A stretch of DNA of 64,000 bases from Sandarakinorhabdus sp. AAP62. Its GTDB lineage: Bacteria; Pseudomonadota; Alphaproteobacteria; Sphingomonadales; Sphingomonadaceae. A program made the position numbers and the translations under genes. The stretch covers positions 1 through 64,000 of the forward strand of contig NZ_ANFY01000007.1 in the NCBI RefSeq assembly GCF_000331225.1, read 5' to 3'. The notes under the pieces are model-generated. The model searched no databases. It saw only the letters and a program-made list of their open reading frames with translations, and had not been told where the DNA came from. Shown here piece by piece: positions 43,594 to 53,448 of the stretch. How positions within the stretch are numbered: position 1 is the first letter of the stretch; each line of letters opens with the position of its first letter.

Positions 43594-45413
43594 CAGCGGG
43601 TCCTCCAGGGCAGCAGGCGGGTGGTCAACGTCACCAGCATTCGCACATCACCGGCACGGGTGGGGCCGGCATCCTTCAGGGCAATCGCACCGCCGATATC
43701 CAGCCGGGCGCGATCGCTGATCACCAGTCGCGTCCCGCCGCCAATCGAGAACAGGCTGACCGGATTGGCAGCGCCCGCGCCTACTCCCCGCGACCAGGCC
43801 CAGCCGGCATCCACGAATGCATAGGGCTGCGCTGCCAGCTTCCAGTCTTCCGACAGGGTGATGGCGTCATGACGCACTTCGGTATTGAAGGCCGCGCCGT
43901 CATCACCGGTCAACACGCCGGGATCATAGCCGCGACCCACCGTGTAGTTGCCCAGCGCAAAGCGTTCGAAGCCGAACAGGGCGCCGCTGGCGATCTGGCC
44001 GCGTGGCTGCACCGCAACCGTGAGCTTCCTGGCGACCCGCAGTTCAGCTAGGCCCGTGAAGCGCAGCACGGTGGCCGTGGGGCTGCCGCTGATCAGGCTG
44101 GGCGGCACCACGCCGGCGCCGGCGCACAAGGCCGGATTGGCCAGGCAATCCGGGCTGGCGCCAAACACATCGAGGCCCTGCCGCAACTCCAGGCTGGCCC
44201 CCAGTCGCCAGGCCGTGGTACCGCCGGGGCCGCGGCCCCGCATGTCCTGCCATTCGCCATCGAAACGCGCATAAGCCACCCGCAGCCGATCGCGTGACAG
44301 CGGGTTGGCGTTGAACTCCACCCGCTGGTTGACCAGATCAAAGCCGGCACGGCCCACCAGCGTGGCGGCCTGGCTGCGCTTGAACGGATAGCTCGCCTCG
44401 ATATTGGCAAAGAAGGTTTCGGCATCGATCGGCGGCACAGAAGCGCCGAGGCTGGGCCGGGTCCAGGCCTGGGTGACACGGCCGCCAAAGCGCAGCCCTT
44501 CGCCGCCGATGGCGAAATCATGCCCGGCCTGCAGCACCTGCTGCTCATCGAAATCAGATGTGGCGTAATAGGAAATGAAACTGTGGTCGCCAAGGCCAGT
44601 CAGGCCATGGGCCTGCACGCGCACCTGGCCGCCGTACGGCCCGGTCTGCGACGGCGCGAGGTTGCTCAGCACCAGATCGGCCTCGATCGGGCGACGGCGC
44701 ACGCTGATTTCGCCCACCATGTCTCCCGCCACGCCGCCGGCCGGCTTCAGCGCCAGTCGTACATCCATGCCCGGCATGTCGCGCGCCAGCAGCAGATAGC
44801 GTTCGGCCTCGATGCGGTTGAACGGCTGGCCAGTGGCCAGTTTCTTCACATAGCGTGCCACCTGGCCTTCGTTGCGGCCCGCTTCGCCACGCAGCCGCAC
44901 CGCCGTCAGCCGGGCATAGAGCACTTCAAAGCGCACCACGCCGCCTTCGATGCGCTGGGCCGGCACCTGCACGGCCGCCAGATAGCCCATGCGGCGCAAA
45001 TGGGTGGCGGCCGCATCGCGAATCTCGCACAGCGCCGACACCGGCACTTCCTTGCCGGCCAGCGGTTTCCAATAAGCTTCCAGATCACCAGCCGGCACCG
45101 GGCCCAGATTGTTGAACTCGGCGCGGGTGATGGTCAGCTTGACATTGGCATAGGCCGGATCGGCGAGCGCGCACGGGCTACGCTCGATATCGCCATCCAC
45201 GATCAGCCGGCTGGGCTGAGTGAATGTCTGACGCCGAGTCGGATCGATTTCTTCGCGTGTTGGCGCGCCCGTGCTGGCAACTTGCGCGACTGCGGTGCTG
45301 GCCGAGATCACAGCCAACGGCAACGCGAGCAGCGCCAATTGCAAACGCCCCGAACGCAAACGCACATGTCGCATCGGCGACAGCGGCGTCGCTGACGAGC
45401 CCCGGTCCATCAT
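43593..45413 (-). CDS. TpsB outer-membrane transporter (ShlB/FhaC/HecB family)
   Basis: The 606-residue protein has a signal peptide (hydrophobic core LQLALLALPLAVISASTAVA), a ShlB-type POTRA region (about 90-240: LGPVPAGDLEAYWKPLAGKE, RRMGYLAAVQVPAQRIEGGV, PFNRIEAERYLLLARDMPGM) and a 16-strand barrel containing YTVGRGYDPG, the counterpart of the conserved VRGY plug-loop motif. It would thread the giant exoprotein across the outer membrane. Being first in the operon and overlapping tpsA (TGATG) is the usual TPS arrangement. The ATG at 45413 follows GGGGGA by 8 bases; 45410 and a GTG at 45416 are alternatives. Confidence 0.9.
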   Translation of the reverse strand: MMDRGSSATPLSPMRHVRLRSGRLQLALLALPLAVISASTAVAQVASTGAPTREEIDPTRRQTFTQPSRLIVDGDIERSPCALADPAYANVKLTITRAEFNNLGPVPAGDLEAYWKPLAGKEVPVSALCEIRDAAATHLRRMGYLAAVQVPAQRIEGGVVRFEVLYARLTAVRLRGEAGRNEGQVARYVKKLATGQPFNRIEAERYLLLARDMPGMDVRLALKPAGGVAGDMVGEISVRRRPIEADLVLSNLAPSQTGPYGGQVRVQAHGLTGLGDHSFISYYATSDFDEQQVLQAGHDFAIGGEGLRFGGRVTQAWTRPSLGASVPPIDAETFFANIEASYPFKRSQAATLVGRAGFDLVNQRVEFNANPLSRDRLRVAYARFDGEWQDMRGRGPGGTTAWRLGASLELRQGLDVFGASPDCLANPALCAGAGVVPPSLISGSPTATVLRFTGLAELRVARKLTVAVQPRGQIASGALFGFERFALGNYTVGRGYDPGVLTGDDGAAFNTEVRHDAITLSEDWKLAAQPYAFVDAGWAWSRGVGAGAANPVSLFSIGGGTRLVISDRARLDIGGAIALKDAGPTRAGDVRMLVTLTTRLLPWRTR

Positions 45414-45762
45414 CACGCCATTCCCCCGGCAACGAGTGTGTTGCGACCTTTATCTTGCTACATACCATCTAAGCCGATTTTGAACCGATACGCCAGTCGC
45501 TTGTGCAACCAGTTACGAAGGTGAAATATTGCGGTTGCAGCCGCTTGGCTGACCCGGCGCATGCAGCAAGAAGGTGAGCCGCGCCGAAAGCGGACCAAAC
45601 CAACGTGGGCAACATGGACTGGCAGACGAGCGGTCAATCGGATCGATGCTGGCCTTGGCACCCAACTGCCCGCCGGCGACAGACGACGGCTCGCCGTGAA
45701 GTCAATCTGATTTCAATCGAGAACAGGCGATTCGAAGCAGATTTCGCCGTCTTGCAGGCTGG
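45414..45762. other. Gap between the secretion operon and cobT
   Basis: No credible gene lies in these 349 bases; short frames lack ribosome sites and family features. The part next to 45414 must contain the promoter of the 21-kb secretion operon, and it is distinctly AT-richer (45460-45540). A near-palindrome GCGGTTGCAGCCGC at 45530-45543 could bind a regulator, but nothing supports this further. No clear terminator is seen after cobT. Confidence 0.4.
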
Positions 45763-47637
45763 TCAGCGGCGACTTCTGCCCTTGCGCGAGCCGCCGCCCG
45801 CTTTTCCGCCGCCCTCCTCGAACAGCGCGGCCAGGCTGTCGATGATGGTGCCGCCCAGCTGTTCGGCATCCATGATGGTGACGGCGCGGCGATAATAGCG
45901 CGTCACGTCGTGGCCGATGCCGATGGCAATCAGTTCGACCGGGCTCTTGGTTTCGATATGACGGATCACGGCGCGCAGGTGGCGTTCAAGATAATTGCCG
46001 CTGTTCACGCTCAGGGTGGAATCATCCACCGGCGCGCCATCGGAAATCACCATCAGGATGCGGCGGTCTTCGTTGCGCGCCACCAGCCGATCATGCGCCC
46101 ACAGCAGCGCCTCGCCGTCGATATTTTCCTTCAGCAGGCCTTCGCGCATCATCAGGCCCAGATTCTTGCGCGCCCGCCGCCACGGCGCATCAGCCTGCTT
46201 GTACACGATGTGCCTGAGATCATTCAGCCGCCCCGGCTTGGCCGGACGGCCGGCCTGCAGCCAGGCTTCGCGGCTCTGCCCGCCTTTCCAGGCGCGGGTG
46301 GTGAAACCCAATATCTCGGTCTTCACGGCGCAGCGTTCCAGCGTGCGCGCCAAAATGTCGGCGCAGATCGCGGCGATGGAAATCGGCCGACCGCGCATCG
46401 ATCCCGAATTGTCGATCAGCAGCGTCACCACCGTGTCGCGGAACTCGGTGTCGCGTTCGATCTTGTAGCTCAGCGCATGGGCCGGATTGGTGACGATGCG
46501 CACCAGCCGCGCGGCATCCAGAATCCCTTCTTCCTGATCGAAATCCCAACTGCGATTCTGTTGCGCCATCAGGCGGCGTTGCAGCCGGTTGGCCAGCTTG
46601 GTCACCGCCGATTGCAGCGGAATCAATTGCTGGTCGAGATAGTTGCGCAGCCGGGTCAGTTCCTCGTCGTCGCACAGTTCGGCGGCGCCAACCACTTCAT
46701 CGTGCTTCGTCGTATAGGCCTTGTATTCGAAGTCGGGCGGCAGGTCCGAAAGCGGCAGGTTGGGCCGCCACGGCATCATGCCTTCCTCGCCCTCCTCCCC
46801 CATTTCGGCGTCCGAAACTTCGTCGGTGTCCATCTCGACTTCGCGCTGTTCGGAATCCTCGGGCGCGTCGCTGCTGTCTTCGGCACGGGTTTCAGTCGAC
46901 TGCTCGGAGCCGCCGCCGTCGTCCTGCTCCTGGTCTTCGCTGTCCTCGCCGGGCTGTTCCTCTTCCTGGCCGTCAGCACCTTCCTCGGTTTCGTCGCTGG
47001 CTTCGTCGGGATCGGCGGCCAGGCCCAGATCGGCGAGCACGTGGCGAATCAGCTGCGCAAACTCGGCCTGATCTTCCATATTCGCGGCCAGCGCATCGAG
47101 ATGCTTGCCGGCCTGGGCTTCGATATGGCCGCGCACCATGTCCACGGCTTGCTGCGCCGCGCGCGGCACATCGGCACCGGTCAACCGTTCGCGCACCAGC
47201 AGGCCCAGGGCCGTGGCCAGCGGCACTTCCTCGGCCGTGCGCGCCCGCACGATCGGATCGGTGCGCACGCGCATTTCGGTCATGCGATCGAGATTGCGTG
47301 CGACACCAGCCATTTCGGCGGCACCCAGCGATTCAAAGCGCGCCTGTTCCAGAGCATTCCAGATATCGCGGGCAAGGCCGGAATCCGGCTGATCCGCACC
47401 ATGCAGTTTCGGATCGTGGAAGCGGCGTTTCAGCGCGAAACTGTCCGCCCAGCCGCGCACTTCGGCCACCTGTTCCGGCGGCAATGCGCGCGCCGGCTGC
47501 GGCACCCGCGCCTGATCACCGAAACAGCCCGGCTTGTCGGCCGTATAGGCCAGCTCCATATCCGGCGCATGGCCCAGCGCACGCATGGACGCGGCCACCG
47601 CCTGGCGGAAATCCTCGATGGGGCTCGTTTCAGCCAT
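45763..47637 (-). CDS. cobT: Cobaltochelatase subunit CobT
   Basis: The 624-residue protein matches CobT of aerobic cobalamin synthesis. It has an N-terminal helical region, a very acidic linker (about 210-285, Glu/Asp/Ser/Gln-rich, as usual) and a C-terminal von Willebrand A domain with the MIDAS motif DNSGSMRG near residue 410 and [12 protein letters not shown]. CobT and the AAA+ protein CobS form the motor that helps CobN insert cobalt into hydrogenobyrinate a,c-diamide. CobN is not in this window. The gene overlaps the DUF3291 gene upstream by one base (TGATG) and ends the unit dnaJ-like/cobS/DUF3291/cobT. Confidence 0.93.
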   Translation of the reverse strand: MAETSPIEDFRQAVAASMRALGHAPDMELAYTADKPGCFGDQARVPQPARALPPEQVAEVRGWADSFALKRRFHDPKLHGADQPDSGLARDIWNALEQARFESLGAAEMAGVARNLDRMTEMRVRTDPIVRARTAEEVPLATALGLLVRERLTGADVPRAAQQAVDMVRGHIEAQAGKHLDALAANMEDQAEFAQLIRHVLADLGLAADPDEASDETEEGADGQEEEQPGEDSEDQEQDDGGGSEQSTETRAEDSSDAPEDSEQREVEMDTDEVSDAEMGEEGEEGMMPWRPNLPLSDLPPDFEYKAYTTKHDEVVGAAELCDDEELTRLRNYLDQQLIPLQSAVTKLANRLQRRLMAQQNRSWDFDQEEGILDAARLVRIVTNPAHALSYKIERDTEFRDTVVTLLIDNSGSMRGRPISIAAICADILARTLERCAVKTEILGFTTRAWKGGQSREAWLQAGRPAKPGRLNDLRHIVYKQADAPWRRARKNLGLMMREGLLKENIDGEALLWAHDRLVARNEDRRILMVISDGAPVDDSTLSVNSGNYLERHLRAVIRHIETKSPVELIAIGIGHDVTRYYRRAVTIMDAEQLGGTIIDSLAALFEEGGGKAGGGSRKGRSRR

Positions 47638-48098
47638 CAGCAGCCTTCCATCACTGGCGCCGGAAAGGCGGACTTGAACCCAAAAGCCTGCGGTGTGGGG
47701 CCATAGCGATCAAGCAGCCACAGCCGGCCAAAGCCTTCCACAGCATCGGGACGATGCCCGGCCGGCACCCACCAAAGCGCCTGAAAACTGCCCTTGAACG
47801 GCAGAAACCACTGTTTGCGCTGTCGCATTAAATCGCTGTGATTGCTGCGATAGACAAAGGCCGACAGGCTTTCGACATCGGCCCATACCGACATGTTGAT
47901 CAGCAGATCCGGATCGGCTGTTGGCCGCAGGTCGGTGGCGTTGCCGCTTTCATCCTGCAGCCGCCAGACAAAGCCCGGGCTGGAATCGGCAATGGCGTTG
48001 ACGGCATCAAGCGCATCAAAGAACCCGGCCACCGCGGTGTCACCTTTCGGTGCCACCATGGTGCCGATATTGATCTGCGCCAGTTGCCATGTCGCCAT
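47637..48098 (-). CDS. DUF3291-domain protein
   Basis: The 153-residue protein matches the DUF3291 family, related to antibiotic-biosynthesis-monooxygenase-like ferredoxin folds: [14 protein letters not shown] at the start, [33 protein letters not shown] and [14 protein letters not shown]. Function is unknown. It is set between cobS (three bases after it) and cobT (one-base overlap), so it is made together with the chelatase motor; a heme/tetrapyrrole-related role would fit the fold and the neighbours but is not shown. Confidence 0.8.
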   Translation of the reverse strand: MATWQLAQINIGTMVAPKGDTAVAGFFDALDAVNAIADSSPGFVWRLQDESGNATDLRPTADPDLLINMSVWADVESLSAFVYRSNHSDLMRQRKQWFLPFKGSFQALWWVPAGHRPDAVEGFGRLWLLDRYGPTPQAFGFKSAFPAPVMEGC

Positions 48099-48101
48099 GG
48101 C

Positions 48102-49097
48102 TTATTTCTTCGCCTTCACCGCCACGCTTTCCGGCAAATCCTCGCCGAACACGCGCTGATAATATTCGGCCACGATGCTGCGTTCGGCTTCGTCGCACTT
48201 GTTGAGGAACGACAGGCGAAAAGCGAAACCGACATTGTTGAAGATGACGGCATTCTGCGCCCAGGTTATGACCGTGCGCGGGCTCATCACCGTGGAGATG
48301 TCGCCACCCATGAAGCCGGCGCGGGTCATGTCGGCGACGCGCACCATGTTGGAAACCGTCTTGCGGCCGGCCTCGGTATCGAATTCCTTCACCTTGGCGG
48401 TGACGATGGCGCTTTCGGTGTGGTGCGGCAGGTAATTCAGCGTGGTGACGATGCTCCAGCGGTCCATCTGGCCCTGGTTGATCTGCTGCGTGCCATGATA
48501 GAGGCCGGTCGTATCGCCCAGGCCCACGGTGTTGGCGGTGGCAAACAGCCGGAACCACGGATTGGGCCGGATCACCCGGTTCTGATCCAGCAATGTCAGC
48601 TTGCCTTCCACTTCCAGCACGCGCTGGATCACGAACATCACGTCTGGCCGGCCGGCATCATATTCGTCGAACACCAGCGCCGTCGGCGTCTGCAGCGCCC
48701 ACGGCAGCAGGCCTTCGCGGAATTCGGTCACCTGCGCGCCGTTGCGCAGCACGATGGCATCCTTGCCGATCAGATCGATGCGGCTGATGTGGCTATCAAG
48801 GTTGATGCGAACACATGGCCAATTGAGGCGGGCGGCGACCTGCTCGATATGGGTGGATTTGCCGGTGCCGTGATAGCCCTGCACCATCACGCGGCGATTG
48901 AAGGCAAAGCCGGCAAGGATGGCCAGCGTGGTATCGGGGTCGAACACATAGGCCGGATCCAGATCCGGCACGCGATCGTCCTTCACCGAAAAGGCCGGCA
49001 CCTTCATGTCGATATCGACACCGAACACCTCGCGGGCGTCCACCGTCGTATCCGGGGCGTTCATCGCGACCGGCGGGGTTTCATGCATATCGCTCAC
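48102..49097 (-). CDS. cobS: Cobaltochelatase subunit CobS
   Basis: The 331-residue AAA+ ATPase matches CobS: Walker [10 protein letters not shown] (74-82), a Walker-B-like [12 protein letters not shown], a sensor segment [12 protein letters not shown] and the C-terminal [20 protein letters not shown]. It drives cobalt insertion together with CobT and CobN. The GTG at 49097 overlaps the stop of the DnaJ-domain gene (GTGA); an in-frame ATG at 49088 is possible. A J-domain gene directly upstream of cobS is a recurring arrangement in alphaproteobacteria. Confidence 0.93.
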   Translation of the reverse strand: MSDMHETPPVAMNAPDTTVDAREVFGVDIDMKVPAFSVKDDRVPDLDPAYVFDPDTTLAILAGFAFNRRVMVQGYHGTGKSTHIEQVAARLNWPCVRINLDSHISRIDLIGKDAIVLRNGAQVTEFREGLLPWALQTPTALVFDEYDAGRPDVMFVIQRVLEVEGKLTLLDQNRVIRPNPWFRLFATANTVGLGDTTGLYHGTQQINQGQMDRWSIVTTLNYLPHHTESAIVTAKVKEFDTEAGRKTVSNMVRVADMTRAGFMGGDISTVMSPRTVITWAQNAVIFNNVGFAFRLSFLNKCDEAERSIVAEYYQRVFGEDLPESVAVKAKK

Positions 49098-49672
49098 GTG
49101 TTGTTCGACTCCGTCTTGTATCCGGCTGCTGACTTGAGGTGCGTAAAGGCGTTGACCACCGCCTGCAACTTCCCTTCGTGACTTCTGTCCCCCCCATTGC
49201 TGTCAGGGTGGTAGCGGCGCACGAGGCCGCGATAGGCGCGGCGGATGTCGGCCGGGGTGGCATTGCGGTCGAGCCCGAGCGCCCCCAGCGCCTGCGCATC
49301 GCCCTTTTCACCCCAGCGGCCTGGCGGCGCCTTTGCCCGCAGCGGCTCCTCGAACAGGCCGTGCGGATCGCCAAAGGTGAAGGCCATGCGGCCGCCGCGC
49401 ACCACATCCTTCTCCCAACCGGCAATGGGCGACTGCGCGGCGTGGATCTCGTCGGGCGTCAGGCCGTCGAAATAATTGTAGCCGGCGTTGAAGGCGCGGA
49501 CATGATCGAGGCACAGATATTGCCAGCCCCCGACGTCGCCCGGCACCCGGTTCGACCTTGGCGCGCGAAACTCGCCATGCGCGGCGCACCCCGGCCAGGC
49601 ACAGGCCTGCTCGGCGGGGGTTTCCACCCGCCCATGCCACCGGCTGTGGCGAGGTTGGCTCTGGCTTGAAAT
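49094..49672 (-). CDS. DnaJ-domain protein upstream of cobS
   Basis: The protein has a zinc-like N-terminal part ([49 protein letters not shown]) and a C-terminal J domain with the HPD motif ([19 protein letters not shown]). It would recruit an Hsp70 chaperone, perhaps to the cobalt chelatase. No ATG, GTG or TTG lies in frame between the divergent bolA start and the conserved HGRVE segment. The best start is an ATT at 49672 with AAAGGA about 8 bases upstream, giving 192 residues; the alternative GTG inside HGRVE would cut into the conserved segment. It overlaps cobS by four bases. Confidence 0.7.
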   Translation of the reverse strand: MSSQSQPRHSRWHGRVETPAEQACAWPGCAAHGEFRAPRSNRVPGDVGGWQYLCLDHVRAFNAGYNYFDGLTPDEIHAAQSPIAGWEKDVVRGGRMAFTFGDPHGLFEEPLRAKAPPGRWGEKGDAQALGALGLDRNATPADIRRAYRGLVRRYHPDSNGGDRSHEGKLQAVVNAFTHLKSAAGYKTESNNT

Positions 49673-49726
49673 TGCTGTCGTCCTTTGCTCTGGCTCCGGT
49701 CTATAAACGGCGCCAAAGGAGAAGAT

Positions 49727-50005
49727 ATGGGCAAGGTTGCCGCAGAAATCCAATCCCGTCTGGCCGAGGCCCTGCGCCCCACCAGCCTGGAAGTGATCGA
49801 CGACAGTCATCACCACCGCGGCCATGCCGGCCATCGCGGCGACGATGCCGAATCGCATTTCACCGTCAGGATCAGCGCGGCCAGCTTTGCCGGCCAAAGC
49901 CGCATCGCCCGCCAGCGCGCGGTCTATGCGGCGCTTGGCGATCTGGTTGCGCCTGATCGCGTCCATGCCCTGCGCATCGTGGCTTCGGCGCCGGGCGAGG
50001 CCTGA
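49727..50005 (+). CDS. BolA-family protein
   Basis: The 92-residue protein has the BolA fold: IQSRLAEALRPTSLEVIDDS, a His-rich loop, SHFTVRISAASFAGQSRIAR and RAVYAALGDLVAPDRVHALR. BolA proteins partner monothiol glutaredoxins in Fe-S and iron handling, or act as regulators. The start has a strong AAAGGAGA site 5-6 bases upstream. It is divergent from the J-domain gene, with only 54 bases between, and its stop overlaps the next start by one base (TGATG). Confidence 0.88.
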   Translation: MGKVAAEIQSRLAEALRPTSLEVIDDSHHHRGHAGHRGDDAESHFTVRISAASFAGQSRIARQRAVYAALGDLVAPDRVHALRIVASAPGEA

Positions 50006-51078
50006 TGCGCGCCCTGCTTGCCGCCGCCGCCCTGCTGGCGGCCCAGCCGGCGCTGGCCGCCACCGAAGCCGCTGGCAGCCTGGATGGCGTCACCATCATC
50101 GATCGGCTGGATGTGAATGATCTGGCGGCGGGCGCGGCCCAGCGCTTCTGGTTTCGCGCCGGGGCCAGCCCCATCGGCCAGCCCTGGCTGGTGCCGGTGG
50201 TGGTGGTGAAGGGTGCGCAGCCCGGTCCACGTCTGCTGCTCACCGCCGGCATCCATGGCGATGAACTGAACGGCATCGCCGTGCTGCACCGGCTGGCTGC
50301 CACGGTGGACCCGGCGAAACTCGCCGGCACGCTCACGCTTGTCCCCGGGCTCAACCCGCCCGGCCTGCTGCAATCCACCCGGCAATGGACGCCGGACTGG
50401 TCGCGCAGCGCGCCCAATCTCAACCGCGAGTTGCCCGGCAAGGAAGGCGGCAGAGCCATCGCCGATTTCGCCGGTCGGCTGTGGAGCCGCCTCATCCGCC
50501 CCAATGCCGACAGTGCGGTAGACCTGCACACCCAGTCACGCGGCACCGCCTACATGATGTATGCCTTTGCCTCCACACCGCGCACCCGCCGCATGGCCGA
50601 ACTGGTGGCGCCCGATATCATCAAGATGGACAAGGGCGAGCGTGGTACGTTGGAAAACACGCTGACCGACGATGGCGTGCCGGCCATCACCCTGGAACTT
50701 GGCCGGCCCGAAATGTTCGACGACACCATGATTGCCCGCGCCGAAGCCGGCCTGAACAACCTGATGCGCGAAATGAAGATGCTGCCCGGCAAGGTAACGC
50801 CGCCGCCCGCCAGCCTGACCGTGGCCAACGATATTGTCGCCGTGCGCGCGCGCCTGCCCGGCTGGGCCCGCCTGCTGCTGCCGATCGGCAGCGCGGTGAA
50901 GAAAGACCAGGCGATTGCGGAAGTGCGCGATGCCTTTGGCCGCAGCCTGGAAACGGTTATGGCGCCAGCCGATGGCCGTATCAACATGATCACCACCGAT
51001 CCCCGCGTCGCCGCCGGCGACACCATTGCCCGCATCGTCTGGTGGTCTCCCGATCCGGCCTGCGTGAACGGCTGTTGA
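50005..51078 (+). CDS. Exported succinylglutamate desuccinylase/aspartoacylase-family zinc hydrolase
   Basis: The 357-residue protein has a signal peptide (MRALLAAAALLAAQPALAA) and an M14-like amidohydrolase domain with zinc ligands His84 and Glu87 (AGIHGDELNG) and His175 (DLHTQ), plus a likely catalytic Glu in ITLELGRPEMF. The C-terminal 80 residues form a biotinyl-like domain (GSAVKKDQAIAEV, MAPADGRINM). The family cleaves amide bonds of N-acyl amino acids. Export makes it different from the cytoplasmic AstE enzymes; the periplasmic substrate is unknown. It is coupled to bolA by TGATG. Confidence 0.8.
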   Translation: MRALLAAAALLAAQPALAATEAAGSLDGVTIIDRLDVNDLAAGAAQRFWFRAGASPIGQPWLVPVVVVKGAQPGPRLLLTAGIHGDELNGIAVLHRLAATVDPAKLAGTLTLVPGLNPPGLLQSTRQWTPDWSRSAPNLNRELPGKEGGRAIADFAGRLWSRLIRPNADSAVDLHTQSRGTAYMMYAFASTPRTRRMAELVAPDIIKMDKGERGTLENTLTDDGVPAITLELGRPEMFDDTMIARAEAGLNNLMREMKMLPGKVTPPPASLTVANDIVAVRARLPGWARLLLPIGSAVKKDQAIAEVRDAFGRSLETVMAPADGRINMITTDPRVAAGDTIARIVWWSPDPACVNGC

Positions 51079-51137
51079 AACGCGGGTGTTGAGTTGGGCG
51101 GGCGCAGCGGCTATCCGCAGCGTCTCAGCACTTGGGG

Positions 51138-51199
<62 letters not shown>

Positions 51200-51212
<13 letters not shown>

Positions 51213-51517
51213 GTTCCCGGTTTTCGTCGCCGGCTGATCACGACGGCCACCAGCATTGTCGCCAGGATTGGGCCAAGCCAGTCCGCCACTTGCGCCAGCT
51301 GGGTCCATAGCCGGGCATCGGCGGCGCCCCACCACGGCAGATTGGCCCGCAATCCATCGCCAAACTGTTCGATCCAGCGATATTCCGCCTGCGCCGCCTC
51401 TCGCCCGAGGAAATAACCGGAGGCAAGTGCTGCTCCGATCCACCAGTTGCGGCTGATGAGTGCGATCACGGCCTGAATTGCGACAGCGGCCAGTGCATGT
51501 TCGACAAGATTGATCAT
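51200..51517 (-). CDS. Small membrane protein opposite tRNA-Thr
   Basis: The protein of about 105 residues has a hydrophobic N-terminus ([17 protein letters not shown]), then [40 protein letters not shown] and a C-terminal helix ([14 protein letters not shown]) with a basic tail. It resembles small membrane proteins seen in phage and prophage gene sets; this is from memory of the sequence style. The last codons overlap the 3' end of tRNA-Thr on the other strand by 13 bases. The start at 51517 is taken because it leads straight into the helix. Confidence 0.5.
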
Positions 51518-51692
51518 TGGCTCATCGGCTTCCTGTGCTGAACCGACAGTTTGCCCGATGCAACGCGCCATCGAAAGCGGCTGGTCCTACGCAATCGTCC
51601 GCTCTTTCCTTTTTGCCAGTGGCCAAGCAGGGTCAGGCGTGACAGCCTTTGTGCTGCACCATGCAATAGACCGCCAAAAGGGAAGCTCTGCC

Positions 51693-52913
51693 ATGCATTT
51701 CGATCACAGCGACAAGACCAAGGCCCTGCTGGAAAAGCTGCGCGGCTTCATGGACGAGCATATCTACCCCAATGAAGAGCGCTACCACCGGGAAGTTCAG
51801 GAAGGCGATCGCTGGAAGGTGCTGCCGGTCATCGAGGAACTGAAGCCCAAGGCACGCGCCGCCGGCCTGTGGAACCTGTTCCTCAACATCTGCGATCACG
51901 ACGTGGGCGAATGGAAGGGCCCCGGCCTTACCAACCTCGAATATGCCACGCTGGCCGAGGAAATGGGCCGCGCCGGCTGGTCGTCGGAAGTGTTCAACTG
52001 CTCCGCGCCCGATACCGGCAACATGGAAGTGCTGCGCACCTATGGCACCGAAGCGCAGAAGCAGACCTGGCTGAAGCCGCTGATGGCGGGCGAAATCCGT
52101 TCCGCCTTCCTGATGACCGAGCCAGCCGTGGCTTCGTCAGACGCGACCAACATCGAAACCTCCATTCGCCGCGAGGGCGATGAATATGTGATCAACGGCC
52201 GCAAATGGTGGTCGTCGGGCGTGGGCGATCCGCGCTGCAAGATCGCCATCGTGATGGGCAAGACCGACCCCGGCGCTCCGCGCCACCAGCAGCAGAGTCA
52301 GATCCTGGTGCCGCTTGACGCTCCCGGCATCACCAAGCTGCGGCCCTTGAACGTGTTCGGCTTCGACGATGCCCCGCACGGCCATTTCGAGGTGATCCTC
52401 GACAATGTCCGCGTGCCGGTCTCCAACATGATCCTGGGCGAAGGCCGCGGCTTTGAAATCGCGCAGGGGCGCCTGGGGCCGGGCCGCATCCACCATTGCA
52501 TGCGCTCCATCGGCGCTGCCGAGCGCGCGCTGGAAAAGATGGTGAAGCGCCTGAAGAGCCGCGTTGCCTTTGGCAAGCCGATTTCCGAACACAGCCTGTG
52601 GCATGAGCGTATCGCCGATTCGCGCATCGCCATCGAACAGGCCCGCCTGCTCACGCTGAAGGCCGCCTACATGATGGACACGGTGGGCAACAAGGCGGCG
52701 GCCAACGAGATCGCGATGATCAAGGTGGTGGCGCCCAACATGAGCTGCCTGATCCACGATCACGCCATCCAGGCCCATGGCGGCGGCGGCGTGTGCCAGG
52801 ATTATGGCCTGGCCAGCGGCTATGCCGGCCAGCGCACCCTGCGTCTTGCCGACGGCCCGGATGAAGTGCACCGTCAGGCGATCGCCAAGAACGAACTGCG
52901 CAAATACAACTGA
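51693..52913 (+). CDS. Acyl-CoA dehydrogenase
   Basis: The 406-residue flavoenzyme has the three-part acyl-CoA dehydrogenase layout: an N-terminal helical domain, a middle beta domain with [20 protein letters not shown] and the RKWWSSG FAD-binding segment, and a C-terminal helical domain ([57 protein letters not shown]). It oxidises an acyl-CoA to the enoyl-CoA and passes electrons to ETF. The long N-terminal segment and ending suggest the ACAD11-like subgroup. AAAAGGGAA precedes the ATG. It is alone between two tRNA genes. Confidence 0.92.
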   Translation: MHFDHSDKTKALLEKLRGFMDEHIYPNEERYHREVQEGDRWKVLPVIEELKPKARAAGLWNLFLNICDHDVGEWKGPGLTNLEYATLAEEMGRAGWSSEVFNCSAPDTGNMEVLRTYGTEAQKQTWLKPLMAGEIRSAFLMTEPAVASSDATNIETSIRREGDEYVINGRKWWSSGVGDPRCKIAIVMGKTDPGAPRHQQQSQILVPLDAPGITKLRPLNVFGFDDAPHGHFEVILDNVRVPVSNMILGEGRGFEIAQGRLGPGRIHHCMRSIGAAERALEKMVKRLKSRVAFGKPISEHSLWHERIADSRIAIEQARLLTLKAAYMMDTVGNKAAANEIAMIKVVAPNMSCLIHDHAIQAHGGGGVCQDYGLASGYAGQRTLRLADGPDEVHRQAIAKNELRKYN

Positions 52914-53010
52914 GGCGGGTGAATTGCGGGGAAGGGCTTGCACGTGCAGCCCTCCCCTGCTACCCGCGCCACCTGCCGATCGGGCGCGCAAGCGCCCACT
53001 TCCCTGGTGT

Positions 53011-53097
53011 GCGGCCATGGCGGAATTGGTAGACGCGCAACGTTGAGGTCGTTGTGGCCGAAAGGCCGTGGAAGTTCGAGTCTTCTTGGCCGCACCA
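53011..53097 (+). tRNA. tRNA-Leu (GAG)
   Basis: This 87-base class II tRNA has acceptor arms GCGGCCA and TGGCCGC, a variable arm, the T-loop TTCGAGT, and the anticodon GAG in the loop TTGAGGT. The CCA end is encoded (53095-53097). It marks the left edge of the second catabolic locus. Confidence 0.93.
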
Positions 53098-53448
53098 CCC
53101 AGTTAAGTGGTTCAAATTGAACGACTTTTTTGATTTTCGGATTGCCATTTTTAAGGCCGGAAAAATTCCTTCGAGAAGCTGGAAACCTGGCCCGATTTCG
53201 GGGCCGCCGAGCCCGGTTGTCCAAAAGTTATCCACGCCGATCATGAAATGACAAAGCTGTGGCCAATTTTGTCACTTTGTTCGAGTCTTGTTGCGAAGCA
53301 CCACGCAGTTTCAGGGTTGACCGTTTATCGGAGCCCGGGCTGCGCTCTTTCCAAAAACTGCCCATTCTCCGTGGGTTTGCGGCAAGGCCGCGCCCGGCTT
53401 GTGGTCAGAGACCCTGTTCTTAGCTGACGTGCTCCCCTGAAATGTGAC
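53098..53448. other. Gene-free, AT-richer stretch after tRNA-Leu
   Basis: No gene is seen here. The first part (53110-53160) is clearly AT-richer than the rest of the window. An inverted repeat TGACAAA/TTTGTCA (53249-53255 and 53268-53274) with a 12-base spacer may be a terminator or a protein site. TTATCCACG at 53228 is close to a DnaA box but isolated. The right part appears to be disordered transposon debris. Confidence 0.45.

Noticed and set aside
30190-43824. Long plus-strand open frames inside the giant adhesin gene
   Set aside because: They are mirror images of the Gly/Ala-rich minus-strand gene, whose codon pattern leaves the other strand free of stops. They have no signal peptides, motifs or ribosome sites.
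49098-49726. Cobalamin riboswitch upstream of cobS
   Set aside because: cobS overlaps the DnaJ-domain gene and the divergent gap is only 54 bases, too short for a B12 aptamer.
53228-53236. TTATCCACG as a DnaA box or origin
   Set aside because: Only one near-match is present and no dnaA, dnaN, parAB or AT-rich unwinding region is nearby.
53311-53448. Continuation of the transposase frame as a gene
   Set aside because: Beyond about 31 codons the sequence no longer matches any OrfA; it looks like read-through into unrelated DNA.
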